6,651 bases of DNA, from the NCBI GenBank assembly GCA_050739575.1, contig JBOIBN010000107.1, forward strand, positions 1-6,651, given 5' to 3'. Source of the stretch: JBOIBN01 sp050739575 (GTDB lineage: Bacteria > Pseudomonadota > Gammaproteobacteria > JAKDMP01). The notes below the pieces were generated by a model. It did no database searches. It was not told the origin of the DNA and saw only the letters and a list, made by a program, of their open reading frames with translations. The position numbers and the translations under genes are program-made. Below are positions 1 to 6,345 of the stretch, one piece after another; positions within the stretch are counted from its first letter, which is position 1; each line of letters begins with the position of its first letter.

Positions 1-2
1 TA

Positions 3-359
3 GACGGCGACGAGTGGCAGCTCGACGCGCGGATCATCAAGTGGAATGGCATCGCAACCGTGCTCGGCTTCGAACCGCTTTATCGTCTCGAACGCCTCAG
101 CGGACGCTACGAGAACGTGAGCGAGGCGCGTGCGAAACCGGCAAGCGTCGTTGCGCTTGCCGGCGAGCCGGGCCTGAGTCTCTGGAGCCTCGCCCATCGC
201 GAAGCGGGATGGCTGCCGCTGGTGGACGCGAGCTATGGCACTGCGACCTATCTGCCGATGGCCGATGGGGCGTCTTACCGCGTGAGTCTGAGCACGACGG
301 GTCTGCTCGCACGTCCCGCCAACGCGGCGGCCGAACAGGCGGTCCATAGCTGGGAATAA
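3..359 (+). CDS. Conserved protein of unknown function, multidrug transporter-like (C-terminal part, 5' partial)
   Basis: The reading frame is open from the window edge and ends at TAA 357-359, leaving 118 residues. The visible part begins GDEWQLDARIIKWNG and continues LYRLERLSGRY, DPG-like (EPGLSLWSLA), WLPLVDASYGTATYLPMADG, then ends RPANAAAEQAVHSWE. From memory, this pattern matches a family of roughly 250-residue proteobacterial proteins with N-terminal membrane helices that databases label 'cation/multidrug efflux pump' or 'multidrug transporter'. I know of no solid evidence for transport, and the visible part is soluble in character, with no membrane segment. The start and N-terminal helices lie outside the window. 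It is convergent with the marR gene, with stops 27 bases apart, so it is not part of that regulator's operon. The family match is fairly sure; the function is unknown. Confidence 0.75.
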   Translation, partial: DGDEWQLDARIIKWNGIATVLGFEPLYRLERLSGRYENVSEARAKPASVVALAGEPGLSLWSLAHREAGWLPLVDASYGTATYLPMADGASYRVSLSTTGLLARPANAAAEQAVHSWE

Positions 360-386
360 ATGCAGGATCGAGCTTGCTTGCGATTT

Positions 387-824
387 TCAGGCGGGCAGTT
401 GCTGGCGCAGAATCCTGACGAGGTGTTGTTCGCCGCGTACAAGTTCGGAGAGATTTCCCTCATCCAACGGCTGGAGAATCTTCTCCAGCGTCTGTGCGAG
501 TCGGGCGCCGTCGCGTTCGAGCCGATCCTTGCCCGCGGACGTAATGCTGACCTTGACCGCTCGCCGGTCGTTCGTATCGGCCTCGCGGGAGACCAGGCCT
601 TCGGTCAGCAATTCCTTCACCAGCAGGCTCAGGGTGGCCGGACGCACCTGTTCGATATCGGCCAGTTCCCGCTGGCTGAGCGGTCCGAGCAATGAGAGGT
701 CCTTCAGAACCATGAGCCCGCTCCAGCGGATGCCGTGATGGCGAGCCTCCCAGCGCAACAGCCGGTACAGAAAGCCCATATTGAAAAGCAGCAATTCCAC
801 CGCTTGCGAACGATTTGTCGCCAT
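387..824 (-). CDS. MarR-family transcriptional regulator
   Basis: This encodes a 145-residue protein of typical MarR length. These proteins are dimeric winged-helix repressors that bind palindromic DNA and usually release it on binding a small ligand. An N-terminal dimerisation helix (about 5-30) is followed by the helix-turn-helix: LSQRELADIEQ (about 49-59) leads into the recognition helix RPATLSLLVKELLTEGLV (61-78). The wing carries D83-x-x-D86-R87-R88, the family's signature DxRxxR-like element. A C-terminal helix (about 97-143) completes the dimer interface. The ATG at 822-824 is preceded by AAGAGG with a short 4-base spacer. Upstream is a good sigma70 promoter with a palindrome at its start site, which points to self-repression. 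The divergent DUF998-like gene is the obvious second target but looks broken. The ligand cannot be read from sequence. Family assignment is firm. Confidence 0.93.
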   Translation of the reverse strand: MATNRSQAVELLLFNMGFLYRLLRWEARHHGIRWSGLMVLKDLSLLGPLSQRELADIEQVRPATLSLLVKELLTEGLVSREADTNDRRAVKVSITSAGKDRLERDGARLAQTLEKILQPLDEGNLSELVRGEQHLVRILRQQLPA

Positions 825-828
825 TTCG

Positions 829-834
829 CCTCTT
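829..834 (-). promoter_or_regulatory. Ribosome binding site of the MarR gene
   Basis: On the minus strand AAGAGG lies 4 bases before the ATG at 824-822. The spacer is shorter than usual, but no other Met codon nearby has a better site, so it supports this start. Confidence 0.55.
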
Positions 835-837
835 AAT

Positions 838-860
838 TTAATAGTTAAATTAACTAATAA
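838..860. promoter_or_regulatory. Palindromic operator, probable MarR binding site
   Basis: The core TAGTTAA-A-TTAACTA (842-856) is a perfect inverted repeat of 7 + 1 + 7 bases. After one mismatched pair (841/857) it extends by three more pairs to 838-860. Size and symmetry fit MarR dimers, which usually bind palindromes of about 15-20 bp. It overlaps the predicted start of marR transcription, just downstream of its -10 box, where a bound repressor would block transcription. It also overlaps a possible -35 for the divergent gene. The palindrome is seen; that MarR binds it is inference. Confidence 0.7.
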
Positions 861-887
861 TATAGACTATTTTATGAATTTTGTGAA
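859..887 (-). promoter_or_regulatory. Sigma70-type promoter of the MarR gene
   Basis: On the minus strand TTCACA (plus 882-887) and TATATT (plus 859-864) are separated by exactly 17 bases. Each hexamer matches the sigma70 consensus at 5 of 6 positions. The predicted start is near 852, inside the palindrome at 842-856, giving a leader of about 28 bases. A weaker divergent pair on the plus strand (TTAAAT 845-850, 17 bases, TATTTT 868-873) may have served the DUF998-like gene. Confidence 0.65.
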
Positions 888-890
888 GTC

Positions 891-1531
891 ATGATTCGAT
901 CTGTTCAATAGGCGGGGTTGTTCATAGCACCCTGGTTTCTGGCCATGATGCTTCTATTTGGTGCCCTCCAGCCAAGCTATTCGCAACTCCATCGCGCCAT
1001 TAGCCACCTTGGCGAATTCGGGGCAGCCCATGCTTTTTTATGGGATCTGCTGGACCTTTTCGCAACCGGTTGCCTGATTTTCGTGTCCGGTTGGACCTTG
1101 TGGCGTCGGTTACGCACACAAGGCAGGGCGACACAAGGCGGCATTGCGACGATGGTGCTCGGCGTCAGCTTCGCGCTGCCGGCAACCCCTGCGGACACTG
1201 CAAACATGTACGCCAGTCCTTGGACATGGGCGCACATTATCTTCGCAACTCTCACTATCTTTCTTTTCATGTGGGCCGCCTTCGCCAACCGGCGTTCGCT
1301 GACCGCATTGGGTGTTCCCGATAGAGCAGCTCGTTATATGGGCTCGACCGGCTGGTTTATGGTTGCCATTTTCCTGCTCCACTTCCTGCCTTTTGGACGA
1401 GAGTATCGGGCCTGGTGCAGCGTCTCATGATTATGACGGTACTTGCCTGGACCAGCGTGCTCAACGGGCTGCTGCTCCGCACCGATTTCCGTAACGCTTC
1501 AGTGCGCATAAGCTCACGGCCCATGGAGTAA
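891..1531 (+). pseudogene. DUF998-like six-helix membrane protein, broken by a nonsense codon and a frameshift
   Basis: The main frame reads from 918 (TTG) and gives membrane segments IAPWFLAMMLLFGAL, FLWDLLDLFATGCLIFVSGW, IATMVLGVSFALPA, AHIIFATLTIFLFMWAAFA and WFMVAIFLLHFLPFG, with the DUF998-like loop YSQLHRAISHLGEFGAAHA after the first helix. Two lesions appear. First, an ATG at 891 is in the same frame, but codon 7 is TAG (909-911); reading through it gives MIRSVQ-stop-AGLFIAPWF, a natural N-terminus. Second, near GGG 1408-1410 the frame must change: the main frame ends quickly (stop 1428-1430), while the -1 frame continues GLVQRLMIMTVLAWTSVLNG, the missing sixth helix, to TAA 1529-1531. 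Restoring one G would give about 213 residues. A shorter protein from TTG 918 remains possible, but it would lack the last helix. The family has no firmly known role. It is divergent from marR and was probably its target. Confidence 0.7.
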
Positions 1532-1557
1532 GCTTCGCTGTGCTCTTCGGCATCTTT

Positions 1558-1561
1558 GGAG
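1558..1561 (+). promoter_or_regulatory. Ribosome binding site selecting TTG 1568 for the HEXXH protein
   Basis: GGAG lies 6 bases before TTG 1568-1570. No ATG or GTG fits the conserved N-terminus, so this site favours 1568 over the in-frame TTG at 1556, which has no such element at a suitable distance. Confidence 0.45.
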
Positions 1562-1567
1562 CATTCT

Positions 1568-2080
1568 TTGGTCTTTGGCTTTTATCACCGGCTCTCCGTC
1601 GCGCGCCGGCGTATTTACGAGCGTAGCGATGCGCTCGGCGCGCCGCATCTCGACTCTGTCGTCTTTGCCGCAGCGACCGCGGCGTTGCAAGCGGGGCTGG
1701 AAGCCGGCGGCCAGCGCGCCGTCGGAACCGCCGCGCAAGGCGTGGCCGATGCCTTTATCGCCGCGCTCAAATTGCCTGCGGTACGGATCGTCGTCAAGCG
1801 CAAGCGTCCCGAGCGGGCAGGATCGGAATATCATGGCCTCTACGCGGGCGAAGAAGACGGGGCGCCTGCTGAGATTACGTTATGGATGTACACCGCGCGC
1901 CGCCGCCAGGTGGTCGCCTACCGCACCTTCCTGCGCACGCTGGTGCACGAACTGTGTCATCACCTCGATTTCGAGGGTTTCCGTCTTTCAGAATCGTTTC
2001 ACACCGAAGGTTTTTATAAACGCGAATCCGTTCTCTTCCGCGACATCGTCAACGAACATACGATAAGCGGAACACAATAA
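1568..2080 (+). CDS. Uncharacterised HEXXH protein, probable zinc metallopeptidase
   Basis: From TTG 1568 the protein has 170 residues. The start is chosen from GGAG at 1558-1561; TTG 1556 would add four residues. The N-terminal YHRLSVARRRIYERSD (about 5-20) and the C-terminal block are, from memory, conserved in a family of hypothetical proteobacterial proteins. The key motif is HELCHH (127-132), a classic HEXXH where H127 and H131 would bind zinc and E128 would act as general base. It is followed by SFHTEGFYKRES, in which H145, E147 or E153 could supply the third ligand. The TFLRTLVHELCHHLDFE context resembles SprT-like or other minigluzincin folds, but I cannot assign it. There is no signal peptide or membrane helix, so it is likely cytoplasmic. 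The tail NEHTISGTQ looks unconserved. The preceding broken gene ends 36 bases upstream; higBA follows after 57 bases with its own promoter. Substrate and activity are unknown. Confidence 0.8.
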   Translation: MVFGFYHRLSVARRRIYERSDALGAPHLDSVVFAAATAALQAGLEAGGQRAVGTAAQGVADAFIAALKLPAVRIVVKRKRPERAGSEYHGLYAGEEDGAPAEITLWMYTARRRQVVAYRTFLRTLVHELCHHLDFEGFRLSESFHTEGFYKRESVLFRDIVNEHTISGTQ

Positions 2081-2102
2081 CGTGCAGAACTATAGGCTGA
2101 GG

Positions 2103-2131
2103 TTGTTGCGCGATGCGCAACGCGCTATAAT
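2103..2131 (+). promoter_or_regulatory. Promoter of the higBA operon
   Basis: A perfect TATAAT (2126-2131) is preceded at exactly 17 bases by TTGTTG (2103-2108), a weak -35. The -10 ends six bases before the higB ATG at 2138, so the expected transcription start is at or next to the A of the ATG. There is no room for a ribosome binding site, which implies a leaderless toxin message. The hexamers and spacing are seen; the start site is inferred. Confidence 0.75.
2105..2121. promoter_or_regulatory. Inverted repeat in the higBA promoter, probable HigA operator
   Basis: GTTGCGC-GAT-GCGCAAC is a perfect 7-3-7 inverted repeat. It overlaps the -35 and fills most of the spacer to the -10. HigA proteins repress their own operons by binding a palindrome in the promoter, so the position fits. 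A second copy is not apparent nearby. Binding is inferred. Confidence 0.7.
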
Positions 2132-2137
2132 GGCCAC

Positions 2138-2416
2138 ATGATTGAGCCTTTCCGGCACAAGGGTCTGAGGAAGTTCTTTGAGTCCGGCTCGATTGCTGGA
2201 ATCCAGGCCGCCCATGCAAAGCGGCTTCGGATGCAACTGGCAGCACTGGATACTGCCGTGACGATAGATGATATGGACATCCCGGGCTTTAGACTGCACC
2301 GTCTCAAGGGCGTCAGTAAAGACCGTTGGTCCATACGGGTCAGCGGCAACTGGCGCATCACTTTCGAATTTCGCGAAGGAAACGCCTTCGTGCTGGATTA
2401 CGAGGATTATCACTGA
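2138..2416 (+). CDS. higB: HigB toxin, RelE-superfamily mRNA interferase
   Basis: This 92-residue protein has the full length of the HigB family. HigB toxins cut mRNA on the translating ribosome and are held inactive by HigA. The sequence shows the family pattern: FRHKGLRKFFESG near the N-terminus, then FRLHRLKG (51-58), WSIRVSGNWRITFEF (64-78) and the terminal YEDYH. Residues H54, K57, R73, D90, Y91 and H92 line up with positions described for Proteus vulgaris HigB (numbering from memory), so the toxin should be catalytically competent. Position 68 is Val with Arg at 67. The start at ATG 2138 follows the promoter directly, and no upstream in-frame start has a binding site. Toxin-first gene order, unlike most toxin-antitoxin loci, is typical of hig. 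The stop TGA (2414-2416) shares one base with the higA ATG, implying translational coupling. Confidence 0.95.
   Translation: MIEPFRHKGLRKFFESGSIAGIQAAHAKRLRMQLAALDTAVTIDDMDIPGFRLHRLKGVSKDRWSIRVSGNWRITFEFREGNAFVLDYEDYH
2402..2406 (+). promoter_or_regulatory. Ribosome binding site of higA
   Basis: GAGGA inside the end of higB lies 9 bases before ATG 2416 and 15 bases before ATG 2422. The spacing favours the ATG at 2416 as the higA start. Since higB seems to lack such a site, higA may be translated better than the toxin. Confidence 0.55.
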
Positions 2417-2709
2417 TGAGTATGCACAACCCACCACATCCGGGCGAGTTCATCCGGGAAGTTTATCTGGAACCCTTTGAGATCACAGGCAGGGAGTTGG
2501 CCGCCGGGCTAGGCGTTTCTCCTTCCACGTTCCATCGCGTGTTGAACGGACACAACGGTGTCAGTCCGGAAATGGCGCTCCGGCTTTCCAGGGTGCTGGG
2601 TCGGTCTCCGGAGAGCTGGCTCGCGATGCAGCACAATTACGATCTCTGGAAAGCGCGGCAATCCGTTGATCTTTCCGGGATGCGGAAGATCAGTTTCCAC
2701 GCGGCCTGA
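2416..2709 (+). CDS. higA: HigA antitoxin, XRE-type DNA-binding repressor
   Basis: This 97-residue protein begins MSMHNPPHPGEFIREVYLEP, the standard HigA opening (HPGEFIRE). The helix-turn-helix spans about 23-67: ELAAGLGVSPSTFHRVLNG (27-45) with the second and recognition helices, then GVSPEMALRLSRVLGRSPESWL (48-69), and QHNYDLWKAR (72-81), which is nearly universal in this family. HigA binds and neutralises HigB and represses the operon, alone or as the complex. The start at ATG 2416 overlaps the higB stop and has GAGGA 9 bases upstream; ATG 2422 is less well placed. The C-terminal SGMRKISFHAA after residue 86 is a short extension. The next gene begins 29 bases after the stop with no clear terminator between, so some read-through is possible. 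Confidence 0.95.
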   Translation: MSMHNPPHPGEFIREVYLEPFEITGRELAAGLGVSPSTFHRVLNGHNGVSPEMALRLSRVLGRSPESWLAMQHNYDLWKARQSVDLSGMRKISFHAA

Positions 2710-2725
2710 TAGCCGACTTCCCCGC

Positions 2726-2730
2726 GAGGA
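2726..2730 (+). promoter_or_regulatory. Ribosome binding site deciding the GTG start of oxoprolinase
   Basis: GAGGA ends 8 bases before GTG 2739. The ATG at 2737 overlapping this start is in another frame and is followed at once by TGA, so GTG is the true start. Confidence 0.7.
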
Positions 2731-2738
2731 AACGCAAT

Positions 2739-5700
2739 GTGAGCAACACAGAGGGACAAGCCGGACGTTGGCGGTTCTGGATTGACCGTGGCGGCACGTT
2801 CACCGACGTGATCGGCCGTGCGCCCGACGGCGGGCTGCGCGCGGTGAAGCTCCTGTCGAACGATCCCGGCCGCGGCGAGGACGCCGTGATCGCGGGCATC
2901 CGCCGCCTGCTCGGCGTGGACGCTAACGCGAAACTTCCGTTCGAGCGCATCGCCGAGGTGCGCGTCGGCACCACGGTAGCGACCAACGCGCTGCTGGAGC
3001 GCAAGGGTGTGCCGACGCTCTTCGTCACCAACGCGGGGCTGGAGGATGCGCTCGTCATCCGTGACCAGGCGCGGCCGGATCTTTTCGCGCTCGAAATCAG
3101 GAAGCACGAGCCGCTTTATAAACAAGTGTTCGGCGTATCGCTGCGCCTCGATGCCGAAGGCAAGGAAGTCGTGGCGCTGGACGAAACCGCCGCGCGGCGC
3201 GGGCTGGAGGCTGCGCGCGAGGCGGGCTGCACGAGTTGCGCAATCTGTCTCATGCACGCCTGGCGTCATCCGGAGCAGGAGCGGCGCATTGCCGAGCTTG
3301 CCCGCGCAGCCGGGTTCGAGACCGTCGTCGCTTCGCGTGAAGTGAGTCCGCTCATCCGCTATCTGCCACGCGCGGAAACGACGGTAACGGAGGCTTATCT
3401 GCAACCGCTCTTGCGCCGCTACACGCGTCATCTTGCCGAGTCGCTGCCGGGCGTGCGCTTGTTGTTCATGAAGTCCGACGGCGGGCTTGCCGCACCCGGT
3501 GCGTTTACCGCCTGCCAGGCTCTGCTTTCGGGTCCCGCGGGCGGCGTCGTCGGTGCGGTCGAAACCGCACGCACGGCGGGCTATGAGCGCGTCATCGGTT
3601 TCGATATGGGTGGCACCTCGACCGACGTATGCTATTACGGCGGTGAGTACGAACGGCAACGCGAAACAATCATCGGAGGCAATCGCATCGCGGTAGCGGC
3701 ACTCGACATGGAAACCGTCGCCGCAGGTGGTGGTTCCATCGTCGGTTTCGACGGCGAACGATTGGTTGTCGGCCCCGAGGCGGCGGGCGCCGATCCCGGT
3801 CCTGCAAGTTACCGCAACGGCGGTCCGCTCACCGTCACCGACTGCAACGTGTTTCTTGGGCGCATCCGCCCCGAACACTTTCCGTGTGTGTTTGGCCTGA
3901 ACGGCGACGAGGGGCTCGATCGCGACGTCGTCTCCGAAAAGTTCACCGCGCTCGCGCAGGCGATGCGCGTCGACACAGGCGGGGAACTCGCGGCGGAAGA
4001 AATCGCCGCGGGTGCGCTCGGCATTGCAATCGAGCACATGGCGGGTGCGATCAAGCGCGTCTCCATCGCGCGCGGTCACGATCCGCGCCGCTGCGTGCTC
4101 AACTGCTTCGGCGGCGCCGGTGGCCAGCACGCTTGCGCCGTCGCCGATGCGCTCGGCATCGAGGAGATACTCATTCATTCCCATGCAGGCGTGTTGTCAG
4201 CGCTCGGCATCGGGCGCAGCGATCTCACGGCGCTGCGCGAACAGGGAGTGGAAAAAGTCTTGTCCGGCGGGTTGGCGGCAGCGCGGGAAACGGCCGCCGA
4301 ACTGGAAGCGGAAACTCGCGCAGTGGTTGTGGAGCAGGGCGCGCCCGAGTTGGGTATCGAAGTGATGCGCACGGCTTTACTGCGTTATGGCGGCAGCGAA
4401 ACAACGCTTTCCGTGCCACTCGATGATTCCGAACGGGCGTTGCGCGCCGATTTCGAGGCGGCGCATCGCCGGCACTTCGGCTTCGTCTTGCCGGAACGTG
4501 AAATCGTAATCGCCGCCGTGCGCATCGAAGCGCGTGGCGGGTCGAGCGTCGAGACAGCGATAGACGTATCCGCTGAGGGTACGAATGAACCGATCGAGCG
4601 CGTTCGCGCGTGGTTCGACAAGGGCTGGCGCGAGGTGCCGCTTTATCGTCGCGCCGCGCTCGCGTCCGGCACACGCATCGCGGGCCCGGCAATCGTCATC
4701 GAAGATACCGCCATCACCGTCGTCGAATCCGGCTGGACGGCGACCGTACGCGACGGCGACGAACTCCTGCTCGCTCGCGCCGCGAAACGCGAACGCCGAA
4801 GCGCTGGCACGGCGCGCGATCCCATCCTGCTCGAAGTGATGGGCAGCCTTTTCATGACGACGGCCGAGCAAATGGGCGAAGCGTTGCGCCAGTCCGCGCA
4901 GTCGGTCAATGTGCGCGAGCGCCTGGATTTCTCCTGCGCTGTGTTCGGGCCGGACGGTGCGCTCGTCGCCAACGCGCCGCACATGCCGGTTCATCTGGGC
5001 GCGATGAGCGAAACCGTGCGCGCACTCACCGCGCGCGAGCGCATGGCACCGGGCGAAGTCTGGGTGATGAACGATCCCTATGCCGGCGGCACCCATCTGC
5101 CCGACATCACCGTGGTCACGCCGATCTTCGTGCGCGACGATGGCGATGCGCCCGATTTCTTCGTCGCCTCGCGCGCGCATCATGCGGATCTCGGCGGCGC
5201 GACGCCCGGCTCGATGCCGCCCGACAGCCGCTGCATCGAGGACGAAGGCGTTCTCATCCGTCCGATGCGTCTCGTTGTGAATGGCCGCTTTAATGAGGCC
5301 GAAATGCTCCGCGTGCTCGCCGACGATCCGCATCCCGCGCGCAAACCAGAACAGAATCTCGCCGATCTGCGCGCCCAGGTCGCGGCCAACGAACGCGGGC
5401 GCGCGGAACTCGAACGCTTGATCGCGCAGTACGGACTTGCGACCGTGCAGGCCTACATGCGCCACGTGAACGATCAGGCCGCAAGTGCCGTGCGCCGGCT
5501 CATTGAACGGCTGCCCGCCGAAGGCCGCTACGAAGTCGCCATGGACAATGGCGCGAAAATCGTCGTCGCTCTGCGTGTGGACAAACGAAAACCGCACATC
5601 GCCGTGGACTTTTCCGGCACAAGTCCGACGCAGTCCGATAACTTCAATGCGCCGAGTGCAGTCGTGCGCGCCGCCGTGCTTTACGTGCTGCGCACGCTGG

Positions 5701-6344
5701 TCGAGGAATCCATTCCACTCAACGATGGTTGCCTCGAAAACGTGGGAATAAAAGTGCCGCCGCACTCGATGTTGTCGCCGGAATATCCGGCTGCGGTCGT
5801 CGCCGGAAACGTCGAGGTGAGCCAGTGTCTTTGCGACGCGCTCTTCGCCGCGACGGGCTCGCTCGCCGCCTGTCAGGGCACAATGAACAATCTTTCCTTC
5901 GGCAACGAACGCTACCAACATTACGAAACGCTCGCCGGCGGTGCCGGAGCGGGCGATGGATTCAATGGTACGAGTGCTGTGCATACGCACATGACCAACA
6001 GTCGCCTCACCGATCCAGAGATACTCGAATTTCGCTATCCGGTGCTGCTGGAGCAATTTTCGATTCGCAAGGATTCGGGCGGGGCAGGCAAATGGCACGG
6101 CGGCGACGGGATCGTGCGCCGCATCCGATTTCGCGAGCCGATGACCGTCGCCATCCTCTCCAACCGCAGAAACACCGCGCCCTTCGGGCTCGCCGGGGGC
6201 GGCGATGCTGCGCCGGGCGTGAACCGCCTGCTGCGCGCCGACGGCAGCGTGCACGAACTCGCTTATTCGGATCGTACCGAAGCAGCGTCCGGCGACGCCA
6301 TCGAAATCCTGACTCCCGGCGGCGGCGGGTATGGGTACGCTTGA
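2739..6344 (+). CDS. 5-oxoprolinase, ATP-dependent, fused HyuA-HyuB type
   Basis: This 1201-residue protein joins the two halves of the hydantoinase/oxoprolinase family in one chain, as in eukaryotic OPLAH (about 1290 residues). The predicted reaction is 5-oxo-L-proline + ATP + 2 H2O to L-glutamate + ADP + phosphate, in the cytoplasm. The HyuA half comprises an N-terminal ATP-binding region with DRGGTFTDV (16-24), a second actin-like phosphate-binding motif FDMGGTSTDV (288-297), GGGSIVGFDG, AGADPGPASY, and NCFGGAGGQHACAVA (455-469). A linker around 680-693 leads to the HyuB half at DPILLEVM (694 on), with NAPHMPVHLGAMSE (745-758), NDPYAGGTHLPDI (778-790), RAHHADLGG (812-820) and a C-terminal GGGGYG. 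No signal peptide or helices are seen. Start is GTG with GAGGA upstream. The fusion favours oxoprolinase over N-methylhydantoinase, but close relatives act on hydantoins, so substrate is inferred. Transport genes for oxoproline are not in the window. Confidence 0.92.
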   Translation: MSNTEGQAGRWRFWIDRGGTFTDVIGRAPDGGLRAVKLLSNDPGRGEDAVIAGIRRLLGVDANAKLPFERIAEVRVGTTVATNALLERKGVPTLFVTNAGLEDALVIRDQARPDLFALEIRKHEPLYKQVFGVSLRLDAEGKEVVALDETAARRGLEAAREAGCTSCAICLMHAWRHPEQERRIAELARAAGFETVVASREVSPLIRYLPRAETTVTEAYLQPLLRRYTRHLAESLPGVRLLFMKSDGGLAAPGAFTACQALLSGPAGGVVGAVETARTAGYERVIGFDMGGTSTDVCYYGGEYERQRETIIGGNRIAVAALDMETVAAGGGSIVGFDGERLVVGPEAAGADPGPASYRNGGPLTVTDCNVFLGRIRPEHFPCVFGLNGDEGLDRDVVSEKFTALAQAMRVDTGGELAAEEIAAGALGIAIEHMAGAIKRVSIARGHDPRRCVLNCFGGAGGQHACAVADALGIEEILIHSHAGVLSALGIGRSDLTALREQGVEKVLSGGLAAARETAAELEAETRAVVVEQGAPELGIEVMRTALLRYGGSETTLSVPLDDSERALRADFEAAHRRHFGFVLPEREIVIAAVRIEARGGSSVETAIDVSAEGTNEPIERVRAWFDKGWREVPLYRRAALASGTRIAGPAIVIEDTAITVVESGWTATVRDGDELLLARAAKRERRSAGTARDPILLEVMGSLFMTTAEQMGEALRQSAQSVNVRERLDFSCAVFGPDGALVANAPHMPVHLGAMSETVRALTARERMAPGEVWVMNDPYAGGTHLPDITVVTPIFVRDDGDAPDFFVASRAHHADLGGATPGSMPPDSRCIEDEGVLIRPMRLVVNGRFNEAEMLRVLADDPHPARKPEQNLADLRAQVAANERGRAELERLIAQYGLATVQAYMRHVNDQAASAVRRLIERLPAEGRYEVAMDNGAKIVVALRVDKRKPHIAVDFSGTSPTQSDNFNAPSAVVRAAVLYVLRTLVEESIPLNDGCLENVGIKVPPHSMLSPEYPAAVVAGNVEVSQCLCDALFAATGSLAACQGTMNNLSFGNERYQHYETLAGGAGAGDGFNGTSAVHTHMTNSRLTDPEILEFRYPVLLEQFSIRKDSGGAGKWHGGDGIVRRIRFREPMTVAILSNRRNTAPFGLAGGGDAAPGVNRLLRADGSVHELAYSDRTEAASGDAIEILTPGGGGYGYA

Positions 6345-6345
6345 G

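Noticed and set aside
367..387. ATCG...CGAT followed by TTTT between the convergent first gene and marR, as a terminator
   Set aside because: The stem is four pairs with a ten-base loop, and the T run is short. Termination is expected here, but this structure does not support it well.
360..738. Plus-strand open frames opposite marR (360-695, 529-738)
   Set aside because: Both overlap the well-supported marR gene antisense and show no domain pattern.
909..911. TAG as a recoded (read-through or pyrrolysine-type) codon in the DUF998-like gene
   Set aside because: No recoding signals are visible, and a second lesion in the same gene makes plain decay more likely.
1404..1412. Programmed -1 frameshift in the DUF998-like gene
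   Set aside because: There is no X XXY YYZ slippery heptamer or clear downstream structure; a lost G fits better.
2637..4184. 515-residue open frame on the minus strand
   Set aside because: It lies antisense to the oxoprolinase gene in high-GC codon-biased DNA, is Arg/Ala/His-rich with no recognisable domain, and the plus-strand protein is clearly conserved.
4377..6254. 625-residue open frame on the minus strand
   Set aside because: It is also antisense to the conserved HyuB half, with low-complexity composition typical of a shadow frame and no family motifs.
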